Shown: piece by piece, positions 43,465 through 54,205 of the stretch
Layout: each line of letters begins with the position of its first letter
Numbering within the stretch: position 1 is the first letter of the stretch
Assembly: GCF_030035675.1 (NCBI RefSeq)
Contig: NC_084497.1
Location: 25,166,455 to 25,230,454 of the forward strand
Reading direction: 5' to 3'
DNA length: 64,000 nt
Origin: Rhineura floridana
Lineage: Eukaryota; Chordata; Lepidosauria; Squamata; Rhineuridae
Position numbers and translations under genes: made by a program
The notes under the pieces: generated by a model
What the model was told of the DNA's origin: nothing
Database searches by the model: none
Seen by the model: only the letters and a program-made list of their open reading frames with translations

Positions 43465-46400
43465 GTGAGTCTCCTTTTGCCTTGAATTGCTGCAACTTGT
43501 TCTGCTTTCAGAACTGGAGGAGGGCCGTGGCTCAGGGGCAGAGCACCTGCCTTGCATGCAGAAGGCCCCAGGTTCAATCCCCGGAATCTCCAGGTAGGGC
43601 TGGGGATGTCTCTTACCTAAAACCTTAGAGAGCTGCTGCCAACCAGTGTGGGCGATCCTAAGCTAGACAGACCAGTGGTCTGACTCCATTTCAGGTAGCT
43701 TCCTGTTGCGGGGAAGGGTCCTAGCTCAGTGGTAGAACACCTGCTTTGCATGCAGAAGGTCCCAGATTCAATCTCCAGATAGAGCTGGGAATCTCCCCTG
43801 CCTGAAAGCCTGGAGAGCCGCTTCCAGTCAGTGTAGACAACAGCAAGCTAATCGTGCTGATTGGCTCCTAGGGTCGTCTGTTGTTGTGGGAGGATCTCAT
43901 TCTCAACCCAGCATCAAAAAAAGGAGGGTGGTAGCTGTGACCAACATGAATGGGCCCTGCACTTCTGAATCTGCCACTACACGTCTGGTGGGGAAGGGCC
44001 ATAGCTCAGTGGCAAAGCACTTGCCTTTCATGCAGAAGGTCCCAGGGTCAATCCCCGGCAGCTCCAGATAGGGTTGGGCATGTTTCCTGTCTGAAATCCC
44101 TGACAGCCACTGCCAGTCAGTCTAGACAATACTGGGCAATATGGACCAATGGTCTGACTCAGTATAAGACAGCTTCTTACAGTATACCTTATGGGGAGGG
44201 TCATAGCTCAGCGAAAGAAAAGCTGGGAATCCGGGCCACATAACGTGCTACGTGGGCACGGGGTAGCATGGCTAGAATCTGGGTAGAACCCTGCTCACTG
44301 GGCAGTACGGCAACCCTACACTTGGACTGTGAAAAAGACAAATAATTGCGTGTTAGAACAAATTAAGCCAGAACTGTCACTAGAAGCTAACGCGATGAAA
44401 CTGAGGTTATCATACTTTGGGCACATAATGAGAAGACAAGATTCACTAGAAAAGACAATAATGCTGGGAAAAACAGAAGGGAGCAGAAAAAGAGGAAGGC
44501 CAAACAAGAGATGGACTGATTCCATAAAGGAAGCCACAGACCTGAACTTACAAGATCTGAATAGGGTGGTTTGCAACAGATGCTATTGGAGGTCACTGAT
44601 TCGTAGGGTCGCCATAAGTCATAATCGACTTGAAGGCACATAACAACAACACACTTGAGTAACTCTCTTGCCCATCTGCAGGCACAAACGCTGACGCCGG
44701 AGCAGATCAAAGAGTACAAGGGCATCTTTGAGATGTTTGACGAAGAGGGGAACGGCTTAGTCAAGACGGCGGAACTGGAGAGGCTCATGAGCTTGATCGG
44801 CATCAACCCCACCAAGAGGGAACTGGTATCCATGGCTAAGGACGTCGACAAAGACAGTAAGGATTTCTCTTCCGCCCCAGCCTTTTTAAGCAGATAATTC
44901 TGGTCCAAGCGCTTTGGAGAATGTGCACAGCGCTGCGATTAAAGGCAGGGTTGTGGGAAGGATGATGTGGCGGTGAGGATCATTTTCATGTGTTAGTCGC
45001 CTCGCACCCAACAGTCCGTCGGCGACTTACAAGACATTTAATAGCATGCAATGTTGATGGATTAAAAAACATACGATATAAAAAAAAGTAAAACCCAAAG
45101 AGAGAAGAATAACTACAACAGCCTGCATCAAGGGCCAAAGGCCTGCGTGCAAAGGAAGACCCTTGCCTGGTGTCTAAAGATGGACAGAGAAGGCGCCAGG
45201 TGTGCCTCCCTGGGGAGAGCATTCCACAGGTGGGGGGGCCATCACTGACGAGGCCTGTTCTCCTGTTGCCACAATTGAAAAAGACAAGAAAGGCTGTAGC
45301 TCCGCACTAGAGCCTCTGCTTTGCATGCAGACAATCCCAGATTCAGTCCCCACCATCTCCAGGTACAATTTCGTGCCAGAAATGTGGAGACCCCCTGCCA
45401 GTCAGTGTTGACCATACTGAGCTAGATGGACCAATGGTTGGACTCAGTGTAAGGCAGCATTCATATATATTCATATACACATGCTGCATAATAATAAGTT
45501 ATTATTATTACTTTTTACTGCTACTTCAACGTATACCCCTCCAATCTGAATAAGGAAATATATGTTGGCTTGCCATTCACTTCTCACCCCCCTACATTCC
45601 TCACCAATAGAAAAAGCCTATTCTCAGTGGTACCATGAGAGCCGGACTTCCAGGCACATGCCCAGGACCCCATGTAAAAGAATGAGTAGGAAGAGCCTGA
45701 AAACACAGCAAAACTGCCTTGGCACATTTTAAAGCAAGCGAGGCAGTCACATCTCCATCTAAAGAGTCCCCCCTCGTAAGATGAGAAATAATACACATCA
45801 CCATCTAAAGAGGGAGGGGTGCTGTTCGGGAGCTGAGTGCAGAGTCTAAAGTTCTGTAAGTCCACAACTGCCTATTCAGTGGGGCTTTCCATCAGGGGTA
45901 GCCGGGCCGACGCCAGGCACAACTGGGCCCTTGGGCACCAGCCTGACCCAGGGCCAAGGCACAGTAGCCCCCCCCCATACAGGCAGGGTTAAAATATGGT
46001 CCTTTGATAACCGATGCAAGGAAATGCATTCACCAACAGGTAGGTGATGCGTTCTGCTTCCGAGCTGGAAAAGTTGGCAGTACAATCGTGCCTCTTATTG
46101 CTTCATAAAAAGGGCTGTGTAGGACATAATGTTTAATGTGCTCCACGGGGATTTTACAGAATCTGTCCTCAAGATATTCAGAAGGCACAGTTTGAAGACA
46201 AACTAGTAAATGCCTTCCTTAATGGTGCACTGGCGAGGTTGACTAAGTACTGCGAGATAAATTTATTTTTCTTAAAGTAAGGGAACCTCTGCTATTTATG
46301 AAGCATCAGTCATGAGTTACTTCAGTCGCCTTGCACAGATTTATCCTTTTGCCTGGATTTTCTCTGATCCGTAAGATCAGGTGCCTTTTATATCCATATG

Positions 46401-49400
46401 AATTTCCTCAGTTTTGGCTTTTACACTACTGGCTTTATGTTGCATTTTTGTTTTAATGATATCCTTCACAGGTTTTATGTTGCATGCCCCTTATCATTTT
46501 TTTAAAAAAATATTAAATGGTTTACAAAGGTTTTCAAGAAATAGATAAAACACCCAAGAAACAGATATAAGCCCATTGCTTTGAGGGAAAGATTAAGGCT
46601 AAATGATGGATCATGCTTGGAGGGTGCTTATCTTGCAAAAGTTTTAAAGTCACTGCTGGGCCTACTTTTGCCTCTGGCCCTATCCACCACTGATATCTGG
46701 CCCTTGGAAGGTTGCCCCGAAGGGCATGCGGCCCTTGGAGTGAAAAGGGTTCCTCACCCCGACTTACAGAAATGCATTCATGAACTTCAGAAGCCTTTCC
46801 TTCTTCCTTCCTAGGTAAAGGCATCTTCAACTGTGACGGATTCCTGGTGTTGATGGGCATTTACCATGAAAAGACAAAAAACCAGGATGAAGAATTAAGA
46901 GCAGCCTTCAAGGTCTTTGATAAAGAACACAAAGGCTATATTGAATGGAACACACTGAAGTAAGTGGCCGAAAGCCTCGCAAAAATATAAAAATTAGAGT
47001 CGGGGGAGGAGGCATTGCCCAGGCTGCATATGCACCATATGAAAGCACATGACTTTTCCCCCAAGAATCCTGGGAACTCTAGTTTACCACTCACCGAGGT
47101 ACCATTCCCAGCACCCTTAAACTACAGTTCCCAGGATACTTTGGGGAAATTAATGTGCTACCAATGTGCTTTAAATGCATGGTACGTACCAAGCAGGGAT
47201 GTAGTCATGGGGGGTCATAAACCCCTTTTTTGGGGAGCAGGGTCCCACCCAAATCCTGATGTACAAGCCAATCGATGTAAAAAGGAAGAATGTTAGCCAC
47301 TGAGAAGACTCTTCTTAATAGCTAACACACAGCCTCCCTTTTCCCACTGATGTTTGTTGTAGTGGAGGACAGCAAGGGAGACAAAGGAAAACTGAAAAGG
47401 CTGTGAGGGGGCATGGCATGACTGGCATGAAGAGATCCTGCACCTCTGAATTTGCCACTTTGCTACTGCACCCAAAACTCCAGCGTGAGTTTGCTGCTTA
47501 GGTCACATCCGCACCATGGGCAGTATTTCAGTAACGTGTCCGTCAGCACAAGGATCTTCTGCTTGTACAACAGGACTTTCACCTCCCCCCCTCCCCCTGT
47601 GCACACCCCATGACCTCCCCAAATGTGCTCCAGAGGGTTGGGGGCACCACTAGAGCAGATTTAGGAGGGCACATGGGGGGAGGAGAGGGGGGGAAAACAT
47701 TCCATTGCGCAAGCAGAGATCCTGGCAGCGATGGAACATTCACCTCACCTCTACGTGGGATTCCACCTCCTACATTTACAGCATGTGGCTTCCCCTTCTC
47801 AAAGCATCCTGGGAACCATCTTTTGTTAAGGGCGCTGGGAATTGTAGCTCTGCGAGGGGCATACTACAGTTCCCAGGATTCTTTGGGTGTGTGTGGGGAA
47901 TCCATGTGCTTCAAATATATGGTGTGGATGTGACCCCAGCCTGCAATTATTTTCAGGGGTGGCTTCCCGTTGGCACAATGCCCTCCCTAATGAGGTGTAT
48001 GTGTCTCCACCGCTACTGGCTTTCAGGATGAATCTGGAAACATTCCAGTTTACCCAAGCATTTAACGGCTGAAGGAGGCTGTTCCTGTGCACCCAGAGAT
48101 TACCGGATGAAAGAATGTTTTTAACTGAAATTTGTGTTTTTTGCATGTTTTCCAACCGTGTTTCTTCAGAGTGTTTTTAGAATGCTTTTGTTGTTGCTAC
48201 ATTGTCTTGTCTGTGTGTTTGCCGCCCTGGGCACCTTCAGGGGGAAGGGCGGGATATAAATTCAACAAAGACATTTCTCTAATCCATACGGAATTTATGG
48301 ATCATCACCAGCTCTCAGTAGGGGGATTTAAGCAAAACCTCCATGTTCAGTGACAGCTTTCCAGATAGTGTGCAGACCTGTCTTGCTGTGGTCTCTCTGC
48401 GCTCCAGGTACGTGCTGATGAACGCTGGAGAGCCCTTGAATGAACAGGAAGCCGAACTCATGATGAAAGAAGCAGACAAGGACGGGGACGGAACCATCGA
48501 TTATGAAGGTATGCGTGTTAAGGATTGTAACGGCCCTCGGGAAATGCCGTACCTCAGTGGTAGAGCATCTGCCTTGCACGCCGAAGGCCCCGGGTTCAAT
48601 CCCCAGCATCTCCAGGTAGGGCTGGGAGAGACTCCTGCCTGAAACGTGTGTGAGCTGCTGCCAGTCAGAGCTGGTCTGACTCAGTACAAGGCAGCTACCT
48701 ATGTTCTGAAGGTATCAGAAATGCAATTCCATCCAGGGGTGGCCTTTACAAATGAGTAGGGCGGTGAGAACATGAATCATGCAATAGGGAGGAGAAACCC
48801 GATTTTGTTTGCGTTTCAGAGAGAAACTATCCAGTTTGCACGTCGCCAACCAATATGCGCAGCGAAATACACCTGCGTTCCGACATTCACACCTCTCCAA
48901 ATTTTGCTACGCAGTTCTTCAACCAAATACGAGCACCTATGCGTTATGCTAGAAGGAGAGGGCAAGGAAAATGCAGATATTCACAAAAATTACAGACAAA
49001 AATGGATATTAGGGAAACTTTCTTGCAAAAATCTATATAGTAGTCAAAAGTGCATACTTTCTTCTTCGGATAAAGTTGCAGTGAAATGCTGATGGGTTTT
49101 CGTGAAGGAGTTAATGAATAACTGCAAATGGATGCAGAAATGCGAAAAACTGGATTTAAGACTGGAAAAACAAGAAAACCAAAATTGACAGATTCGTTCA
49201 TTCCTAGGGTACCAGATAGTGGTATTTAATTGGAAAGCACAGACTAGGGTCAGTTATGGCTAGACTGAGACCGCATCATTCTCTGATTGCTTAATTCAGA
49301 AAGTTCAGTTCCATGGCAACTGTAAGGAAGATGGGGGTAGAGGGGAATCTCTCATACGTACTGTCAGCTTTATAGCATCATTCCACTCTACCTTCAACTC

Positions 49401-52400
49401 TGTTCTCTTAACACTACCTCCATACTTATTCATACATGCACATAACATTCATACATACATACAGAATCTAACCATTGACCATACTTCTATAGTTCTGCCT
49501 TCTGCCTCTGCTAAACCTCTCTTCACCAGTGCAGCATGCTTCCACCGGGCCTGCGCCTTGTGGATTGATTTTTTTTAATATTAAAAAAACCTTTTGAGAA
49601 GTTGGAGTTTTCATGAACGTTCCATAGACGCCTCCATAACTGAGTCAATGGTCTGGACTGCTCCTTCCAGTCCAACAAAGCCACAGTTCTTGCACATTTT
49701 GCATGTGCATGTAGTGCAGTGTCTTCTCAGATGTGAAGCAACAACAACAAATTCCCCACTCCAACAACCCCCCCCCAAAAAATTAGTCTCCCTTGATCTG
49801 AAGTACTTGTATATGCAGGTTAGGCCAATATAGAGCTCATAGGGTATAGTAAATAATTGGATCCACCCCCTTAGGCACTGGCATTTAGCTCTGCCCTCCC
49901 AGCCAATATTTTACGGGGAAGGGCCATAGCTCAGCAGTAGAGCATCTGTTTTGCATGCAGAAGGTCCCAGGTTCAATCCCTGGCATCTCCAGGTAGGGCC
50001 AGGACAGATTCCCTGCCTGAAACCCCAGAGAGGTGCTGCCAGTCAGTGTAGACAATACTGAGCTAGATGGACCAACGGTCTGACTCAGTATAATGCACAT
50101 TTCCTAGGTTCTACCTTACTGCGCTTGGTAGACCATTTTCGGGTTAAAAAAACAAACAAATTAAGCCAATCCTGTACTCTGTCTACATTTGTGCTGAACG
50201 CTTTCTCAGTAGGGAGTTTGACCTGGAGCATGTACATAGGCAGCACCACTGCAGTTCCACTGGCCTCCCAGCAGATGCCAGTGAAAGGGACTGTCGTGAC
50301 ATTAGCCTGTATCATGCGTGGATAAACTGCAAAGGGCCACTTTTTTCCTTCCTGCCTTCAACCACACGGAAAATCTGACCAATAGGACTACCATCTCTTT
50401 GGCTTTGATTCCAGAGAATTGGAATTCTTGGGGCCTTATAGATGGCCACCCTTCAAATCTTTAAGCCATTCACTCAGGGCTGGCCCTGCCCTTAGGTAGA
50501 ACCAGTGCTGGGAAGCTCCGGCCCTCGAGACCCCTCTTTCTGGCCCTCAGAACTCTCCCCAGGTCCCATAGCCCCAGCCACACCCTTGTCCCCAAGCCAC
50601 ACCTGTTTTTGCCTGGGTGGCATGTGTCCTTAACCTCTGCTCATGCGTCATGTTTGTCTGGATGGAAAACAGTGACCGATGCACATGAAAGTATGCAGAA
50701 ACAAGCCTACTGTTCAAAGGTAAAATTTTACCTTCATTGCTCCACCCTCTTTTTGCCTCTGGCCCCGCCCACCACCAGAATGTGGCCCTGGGAAGGTTGT
50801 CTAGAAGGGAATGGGGCCCTCTGGCTGCTAAAGGCTCCCCACCCTTGAGGCAGGGCAAGGCAGCTGTAAAAATAGCTTCTTACCGAACAAGAGGAGATGC
50901 ATTAACTCAGAAAGAGGGACGGAAAAGGACAAATCTTCACATAAGGTGCACACATGCCAACACGCACACAGAGATGTGCACTTAGAAATAATTGCTATTA
51001 GTTTAAATTTAACAAACTTTATATGCCGCTTGATTGTAAAAAGGAAGAAAACATACCTCTAAGCAGTTTGCAAAATAGGAATACAATCCATCTTACCTTA
51101 GGAGGGAAGACTGTGATGGGGTAACCTGCATGTCTCCTCGGGTTTGCTGCCCAGATATTGTGCAGGTATAGCTCCAAGACCCTTGTTCTCTCCTCTTAGT
51201 TCTTTACCTGTGAATGACCCCTTCAGAGGCAATGCATTTTCTTCATTTGGGTGAAGTAGCCACTCTGGGCTGTATCTAGCTCAGGATGGATACTAACTCG
51301 GATCCATTCATTTCAATGGATCTACTTTGAACAGGATCAGAAGTGGATGCAACCCTCTGTTTTGCATCTGGGTGTGGTGAGTGGATCTTGGGGTTCCCTG
51401 GGGGGGGGAGAACCTATTGATTGGCACCTGAGGTGGGAAGGAAAGCTACAGGCTAGATAAGCAGGCAGCTGATCAGCTAAGAGTCTAGAGAGCGTCCCTT
51501 ACTAACAAGGTGCCCCATGCAGAGGGAAAGAAAATGGTCTGCAAGGCTTTATATCTCTCAGGAGCTCCTGGTTGGCTCTTCAGCACCACCTGATTTCCCA
51601 GGCCAGGTGGATCATGTAATGCTGGAAGGCAAATTCCCAGCTGGAGTTTCCGTGAGAAGCAATCTCTCTCAACACAGGCAGGCAAGGACCTGTTCTACAA
51701 GGCTCCTGCTTAAAGCGCCACAGGGCCTAACCCTCCCAACCTGCAGGATCGCCTTACTCCCATATACCTGATGAGGTACGCCTGGCGCCAACATTGTTAT
51801 CTTTTCGGCGCCAGGTCAAAACTCTCCTCTTCTCCCAGGCATTTTAGTATGTGTTAAAAATGGTTTTTTAACTTTTTTAAGAATTTAAAAATTTTAAAGT
51901 TGTTTTAAATTGTCTAAATATGTGGTTTATTGTATTTGATGTATGACTGTTGTGAACCGCCCAGAGAGCTTCGGCTATGGGGCGGTATATAAATTTAATA
52001 AATAAATAAATAAAATATATATGCCCAGACAACTGCTTTGATCTGCAGAACTGCTGCAGGTGCCACATAATACTCATTCCACATGTGTAAAAAAATGTTC
52101 TTTTTGTATGGTGGTACTGACACTTGGGAACTCCCTGCCTATTCACACCAGGCAGGCGCCTTCACTGTACTCGTTTCGGCGCATGCATGAAACATTTTTC
52201 TTTAGGCAAGCCTATCCACGCATGTGGAGAGCTCACATGGGTTTTAATTGCTTTTTACCTTACAGTCGATTTTTTATCTTTGGAATTTTTAGTTCCTGTT
52301 TCTTAATGGTCTTCCGTTGCTAGTTTTAACGCGTTACTCTTTCTGCAAACTGCTTAGAGGTTTTATGACAATCAAGCGGCATATAAATTGTTAAATAAAA

Positions 52401-52730
52401 ATAATTAAAAGTAAATAGACCAGAACAATGGTGCAGGTGGCCAGACCCACAGGAACAGGCCCTGGTGTGAAGAGACTAGGTTGTTCCCATGGAGTACAAT
52501 CCTAAACATGTTTACTCAGAAATAAGTCTCACTGAGTACAATAGGATTTACTTCTCTTGTACATGTGTTTAAGACTGCAGCTTGTGTAAGCAAGTCAAGA
52601 AAAGCAAATGGGAGGTGGAGGAGAAAGAATTGATTGTTTTTCTATCTTCTTGGTGTATATATCTATCTATTTTCCCCTTCTAGAGTTTGTGGCGATGATG
52701 ACTGGCGAATCCTTTAAACTGACCCAATAA
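43462..52730 (+). CDS. CALML6: Calmodulin-like protein 6, complete spliced gene
   Basis: Five segments join in phase: 43,462-43,464, 44,682-44,856, 46,815-46,959, 48,408-48,508 and 52,684-52,730, giving 156 residues. The protein has two EF-hand pairs with a calmodulin layout. Loops are D21-E32, D57-G68, D95-T106 and D131-E142. Loop 4 (DKDGDGTIDYEE) is canonical and loop 1 is plausible. Loops 2 and 3 lack the position-12 glutamate, so calcium binding there is doubtful. Phrases GINPTK, YHEK and GYIEWNTLKYVLMNAGEPLNE are those I recall from human CALML6, not calmodulin. The human protein has a longer N-terminus; here the frame before the ATG has no other start. All introns are GT-AG. TMEM52 lies convergently downstream, as in mammals. 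Its cellular role cannot be read from the sequence. Confidence 0.95.
43512..44217 (+). mobile_element. Cluster of same-strand tRNA SINEs in CALML6 intron 1
   Basis: Three CR1-tailed tRNA SINEs lie head to tail at about 43,512-43,706, 43,707-43,850 (3' end lost) and 43,988-44,185. A short head fragment follows at 44,192-44,217. Each has a tagctcagtggtagaac-like A box and gttcaatcc-like B box. A fragment of hAT family B fills 43,851-43,985. Confidence 0.85.
44335..44653 (+). mobile_element. Bov-B (RTE) LINE 3' end beside a CALML6 exon
   Basis: It encodes the Bov-B C-terminus (LRLSYFGHIMRRQDSLEKT, GSRKRGRPNKRW, RCYWRSLIRRVAIS) and ends with aatcgacttgaaggcacata and a caacaac tail. The exon 2 acceptor of CALML6 follows after about 28 bp. 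Confidence 0.92.
44682..44856 (+). CDS. CALML6: CALML6 coding segment 2: EF-hand 1 and start of EF-hand 2
   Basis: It follows a ccatctgcag acceptor and ends at GACA before GTAAGG. It encodes AQTLTPEQIKEYKG through KDVDKD (residues 2-59 and the first base of codon 60). A Bov-B LINE 3' end stops about 30 bp before it. Confidence 0.96.
44985..45277 (-). mobile_element. L2-type LINE 3' part
   Basis: The minus-strand reading includes QASSVMAPPPVECSPQ-like C-terminal text (44,985-45,277). An AT-rich 3' region follows. It lies in CALML6 intron 2. Confidence 0.6.
45282..45465 (+). mobile_element. tRNA-headed SINE with CR1-like tail
   Basis: The head reads ggctgtagctccgcactaga, with B-box-like gattcagtcccc and tail gagctagatggaccaatggt. 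Confidence 0.85.
45466..46639. other. CALML6 intron 2, no clear repeat
   Basis: No coding segment is recognised. A palindromic, G/C-rich stretch near 45,900-45,975 and AT-rich text near 46,500 are not assigned. Confidence 0.4.
46640..46772. mobile_element. hAT-like fragment just upstream of CALML6 exon 3
   Basis: Text tgcctctggccctatccacc and gaaaagggttcctcacccc matches the right half of the hAT-like group at 30.1 and 50.8 kb. It ends about 42 bp before the exon. Confidence 0.6.
46815..46959 (+). CDS. CALML6: CALML6 coding segment 3: EF-hands 2 and 3
   Basis: It follows ttccttcctag and ends CACACTGAA before GTAAGT. It encodes KGIFNCDGFL, MGIYHEK and KVFDKEHKGYIEWNTL. The split codons at both ends are completed by the neighbouring exons. 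Confidence 0.96.
47000..47193. repeat. Palindromic repeat with AAGCACAT arms
   Basis: The arms gaaagcacatgacttttccc and aaactacagttcccaggata pair with inverted counterparts. Same family as 22.6 and 35.0 kb. It lies in CALML6 intron 3. Confidence 0.75.
47194..47465. mobile_element. hAT family B copy
   Basis: The left end cagggatgtagtcatgg and the right end gccactttgctactg are the family-B termini. Inner text gttagccactgagaagactc is shared with 24.6 and 61.5 kb. No exact TSD is seen. Confidence 0.7.
47500..47935. repeat. Palindromic repeat, longer variant
   Basis: The outer halves ttacagcatgtggcttcccc and ggggaatccatgtgcttcaa and the inner aagcatcctgggaac and gttcccaggattctt arms are inverted copies, preceded by about 250 bp of unassigned sequence. 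Confidence 0.6.
47945..48270 (+). mobile_element. L2-type LINE 3' end
   Basis: Degraded C-terminal text (WHNALPNEVYVSP) is followed by a UTR ending tgccgccctgggcaccttca and gggcgggatataaattc. It ends about 140 bp before CALML6 segment 4. Confidence 0.8.
48408..48508 (+). CDS. CALML6: CALML6 coding segment 4: EF-hand 4
   Basis: It follows gcgctccag and ends TATGAAG before GTATGC. It encodes YVLMNAGEPLNEQEAE and the canonical loop DKDGDGTIDYE. A tRNA SINE starts only about 20 bp into the next intron. Confidence 0.96.
48528..48712 (+). mobile_element. tRNA-headed SINE with CR1-like tail
   Basis: The head ccgtacctcagtggtagagc, B-box-like gggttcaatccc and the tail ctggtctgactcagtacaag identify it. 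It lies directly after CALML6 segment 4. Confidence 0.85.
48930..49205 (-). repeat. Unclassified dispersed repeat
   Basis: A minus-strand copy of the 26.4-kb family, with tttttgtctgtaatttttgtg-like phrases in loose repetition. Confidence 0.5.
49206..49904. other. CALML6 intron 4, nothing recognised
   Basis: No coding segment or named repeat is seen. Confidence 0.4.
49905..50112 (+). mobile_element. tRNA-headed SINE with CR1-like tail
   Basis: The best-preserved copy: ccatagctcagcagtagagc, then tgcatgcagaaggtcccagg with the B box, then gagctagatggaccaacggt and gactcagtataatgcacat. Confidence 0.9.
50480..50860. mobile_element. Non-autonomous hAT-like element
   Basis: Interior text tttgcctctggccccgccca and the end ctaaaggctccccacccttg match the group at 30.1, 46.7 and 61.25 kb. 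The left boundary is uncertain. Confidence 0.55.
50861..51754. other. CALML6 intron 4, mostly unassigned
   Basis: A palindromic MITE-like copy (ccattcatttcaatggatct) lies at about 51,272-51,355. The rest is unassigned. Confidence 0.4.
51755..52018 (+). mobile_element. L2-type LINE 3' end
   Basis: It starts at the DEVRLAPTLLSFRRQVKTLLFSQAF-like C-terminus (in part) and ends accgcccagagagcttcggc, with gcggtatataaattt and aata units. Confidence 0.85.
52100..52400 (+). mobile_element. LINE 3' end, second L2-like subfamily
   Basis: C-terminal text (RQAPSLYSFRRMHETFF) precedes a UTR ending aaactgcttagaggttttat and caatcaagcggcatataaat. This end differs from the commoner accgcccagag type. Relatives are at 42.96, 58.6 and 59.8 kb. 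Confidence 0.7.
52490..52595. mobile_element. Palindromic MITE-like repeat
   Basis: Text gtttactcagaaataagtct and caataggatttacttctctt forms the diverged arms of the 3.2-kb family. It lies about 90 bp before CALML6 segment 5. Confidence 0.5.
52684..52730 (+). CDS. CALML6: CALML6 coding segment 5: C-terminus and stop
   Basis: It follows cccttctag and encodes EFVAMMTGESFKLTQ then TAA. MMTGESFKL is typical of CALML6, where calmodulin ends MMTAK. Confidence 0.95.
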
Positions 52731-53181
52731 GGCCCATGGGAAGAAATGCATTCTTGACTACAGCACCCTCATCCGCTCCCTTCCTGCTCAAGCAGCTTTA
52801 CTTCTTGCACTGTAAACAGACAAAAGAAGCAAGCCTCCTGGTGTCCGGAGAGAAAAGAATATATCGGCGTGCAACTTTCTGCATCCTGACAACCAAGCAG
52901 CCAGCAGAGAGGCGGGGGAGAGTGCATCTACAATACAGATTTAAACTGGTTTCAAAGAGTTATTCTGTCGCCCCGCAAAGAGAGCCGGGCTAAGTTTCTC
53001 GAACGGAGAATTCTCCTTCAACAACAGTTCCCACGATTCTTGGGAGAGGCACCTGCTATCCAAACTGGCATCCAGTCCGCATGGGGTGGTTGCGAGGATG
53101 GCTGGCAAGTGGCAATTTTAACCACTTTGGGAAAATCAGACGTGGGAATTGGACCGTTTACCCTCATTTCAGATTCATGTT

Positions 53182-53187
53182 AATAAA
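53182..53187 (+). terminator. CALML6: Likely CALML6 polyadenylation signal
   Basis: AATAAA lies about 450 bp after the CALML6 stop, before the next repeat cluster. It is the first consensus signal downstream. The cleavage site is not determined. Confidence 0.6.
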
Positions 53188-53239
53188 AGGTTAATGAAAC
53201 CACCTGACTTCTCCAAGTGTGTGTTTTGTACAGAGGGTT

Positions 53240-53567
53240 GGGTCTCAGTCCTTGTCCTACTCAGAGCAGACCCACTGAAGTCTAAGTGGCTAACTTAGGC
53301 CCATTGATGTCATCAGGTCTCCTCCGAATAGAACTTGAAAATGAAATGGACTGCCTTCAAGTCTATTCTGACTTACTATTCTGACCCTATGAATAGGGTT
53401 TTCATTGTAAGTGGTATTCAGAGGGGGTTTACCATTGCAGTGACTGGCCCAAGGTCACCCAGGGAGCTTCATGGCTATGTGGGGATTCGAACCCTGGTCT
53501 CCCAGGGCATAGTCCAACACCTTAACCACTACGCCACACTGGCTCTTAGTTGGATACAAAGCAGAAT
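53240..53567. mobile_element. Palindromic MITE-like repeat carrying a SINE
   Basis: The MITE arms at 53,240-53,335 and the end piece gttggatacaaagc near 53,553 surround a minus-strand Sauria-type SINE at 53,336-53,548. This is the same arrangement as at 3.2-3.5 kb. Confidence 0.65.
53336..53548 (-). mobile_element. Sauria/Squam-type tRNA SINE
   Basis: Minus-strand copy with the head near 53,548 (agccagtgtggcgtagtggt), B-box-like ggttcgaatcc and the tail at the low end (gacttgaaggcagtcc). Confidence 0.88.
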
Positions 53568-53581
53568 CATGCGAAAGAGAC

Positions 53582-53768
53582 ACAGGAAGCTGCCTTATGC
53601 GGGACAGGCCACCAGGCCATCTTGCTCTGCAAGGACTGTCAGTGGCTTTCCAGGGTTTTCCGGGAGGAGTCTCTCACAGCCCTACCTAGAGCTGCCAGGG
53701 ATTGAACTTGGGACCTTCTGTGTAGATGCTCTGCCACTGAGCTACGACCCTTCCCTAGAACGCATGCA
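53582..53768 (-). mobile_element. tRNA-headed SINE with CR1-like tail
   Basis: Minus-strand copy: the head gggtcgtagctcagtggcag starts near 53,753, B-box-like gttcaatccc follows, and the tail lies near 53,590. Confidence 0.85.
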
Positions 53769-53929
53769 TACCAGGCCAAGGCTGATGGAGAAGGTGGATG
53801 TGAGGAAGAGAGCAACTGATGCCGGGCCCACGCTTCCACCTACATCACTTGATGCTGATTTATGTTAAATGTCTCCACATACGACGGTGCCTTCGACAGA
53901 ATCTGGCCGCTATCTTGCTTAGCGCTGTC

Positions 53930-54205
53930 TACCGACAGTGGGCCACCTACAGTGCTCCAGATGTTGATGGACCAGAAAGGCCATCTCTAGTGGCGTTCCA
54001 CCTGCTTTTGAAGATGCAGCTGTGTGCTCAGGCGCTGCCTTGATCTCACAACCAATCTCCTGTTTTAACTGCTGCATTATTTGTAATGGGGTTCTTTTAT
54101 TGTATCTTGTAACTGCTGATGCTTCCATGTGAGTAACTGGCGTTTATACTTTGTAAACTGCTGAGAAGCCTATTTTTGCATTAAGCGGTATGCAGATGTA
54201 TTTAT
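53930..54205 (+). mobile_element. Degraded LINE 3' end
   Basis: Late ORF2-like text (ARKASLVAFHLLLKMQLC-like) and the terminal gtaaactgctgagaagccta suggest a LINE 3' end. Support is modest. Confidence 0.45.

Noticed and set aside
44316-44576. Minus-strand frame opposite the Bov-B end
   Set aside because: Antisense shadow of the Bov-B ORF2 C-terminus.
49905-49990. True tRNA genes at the many A/B-box segments
   Set aside because: They do not close an acceptor stem, and each is followed by the same SINE body and tail.
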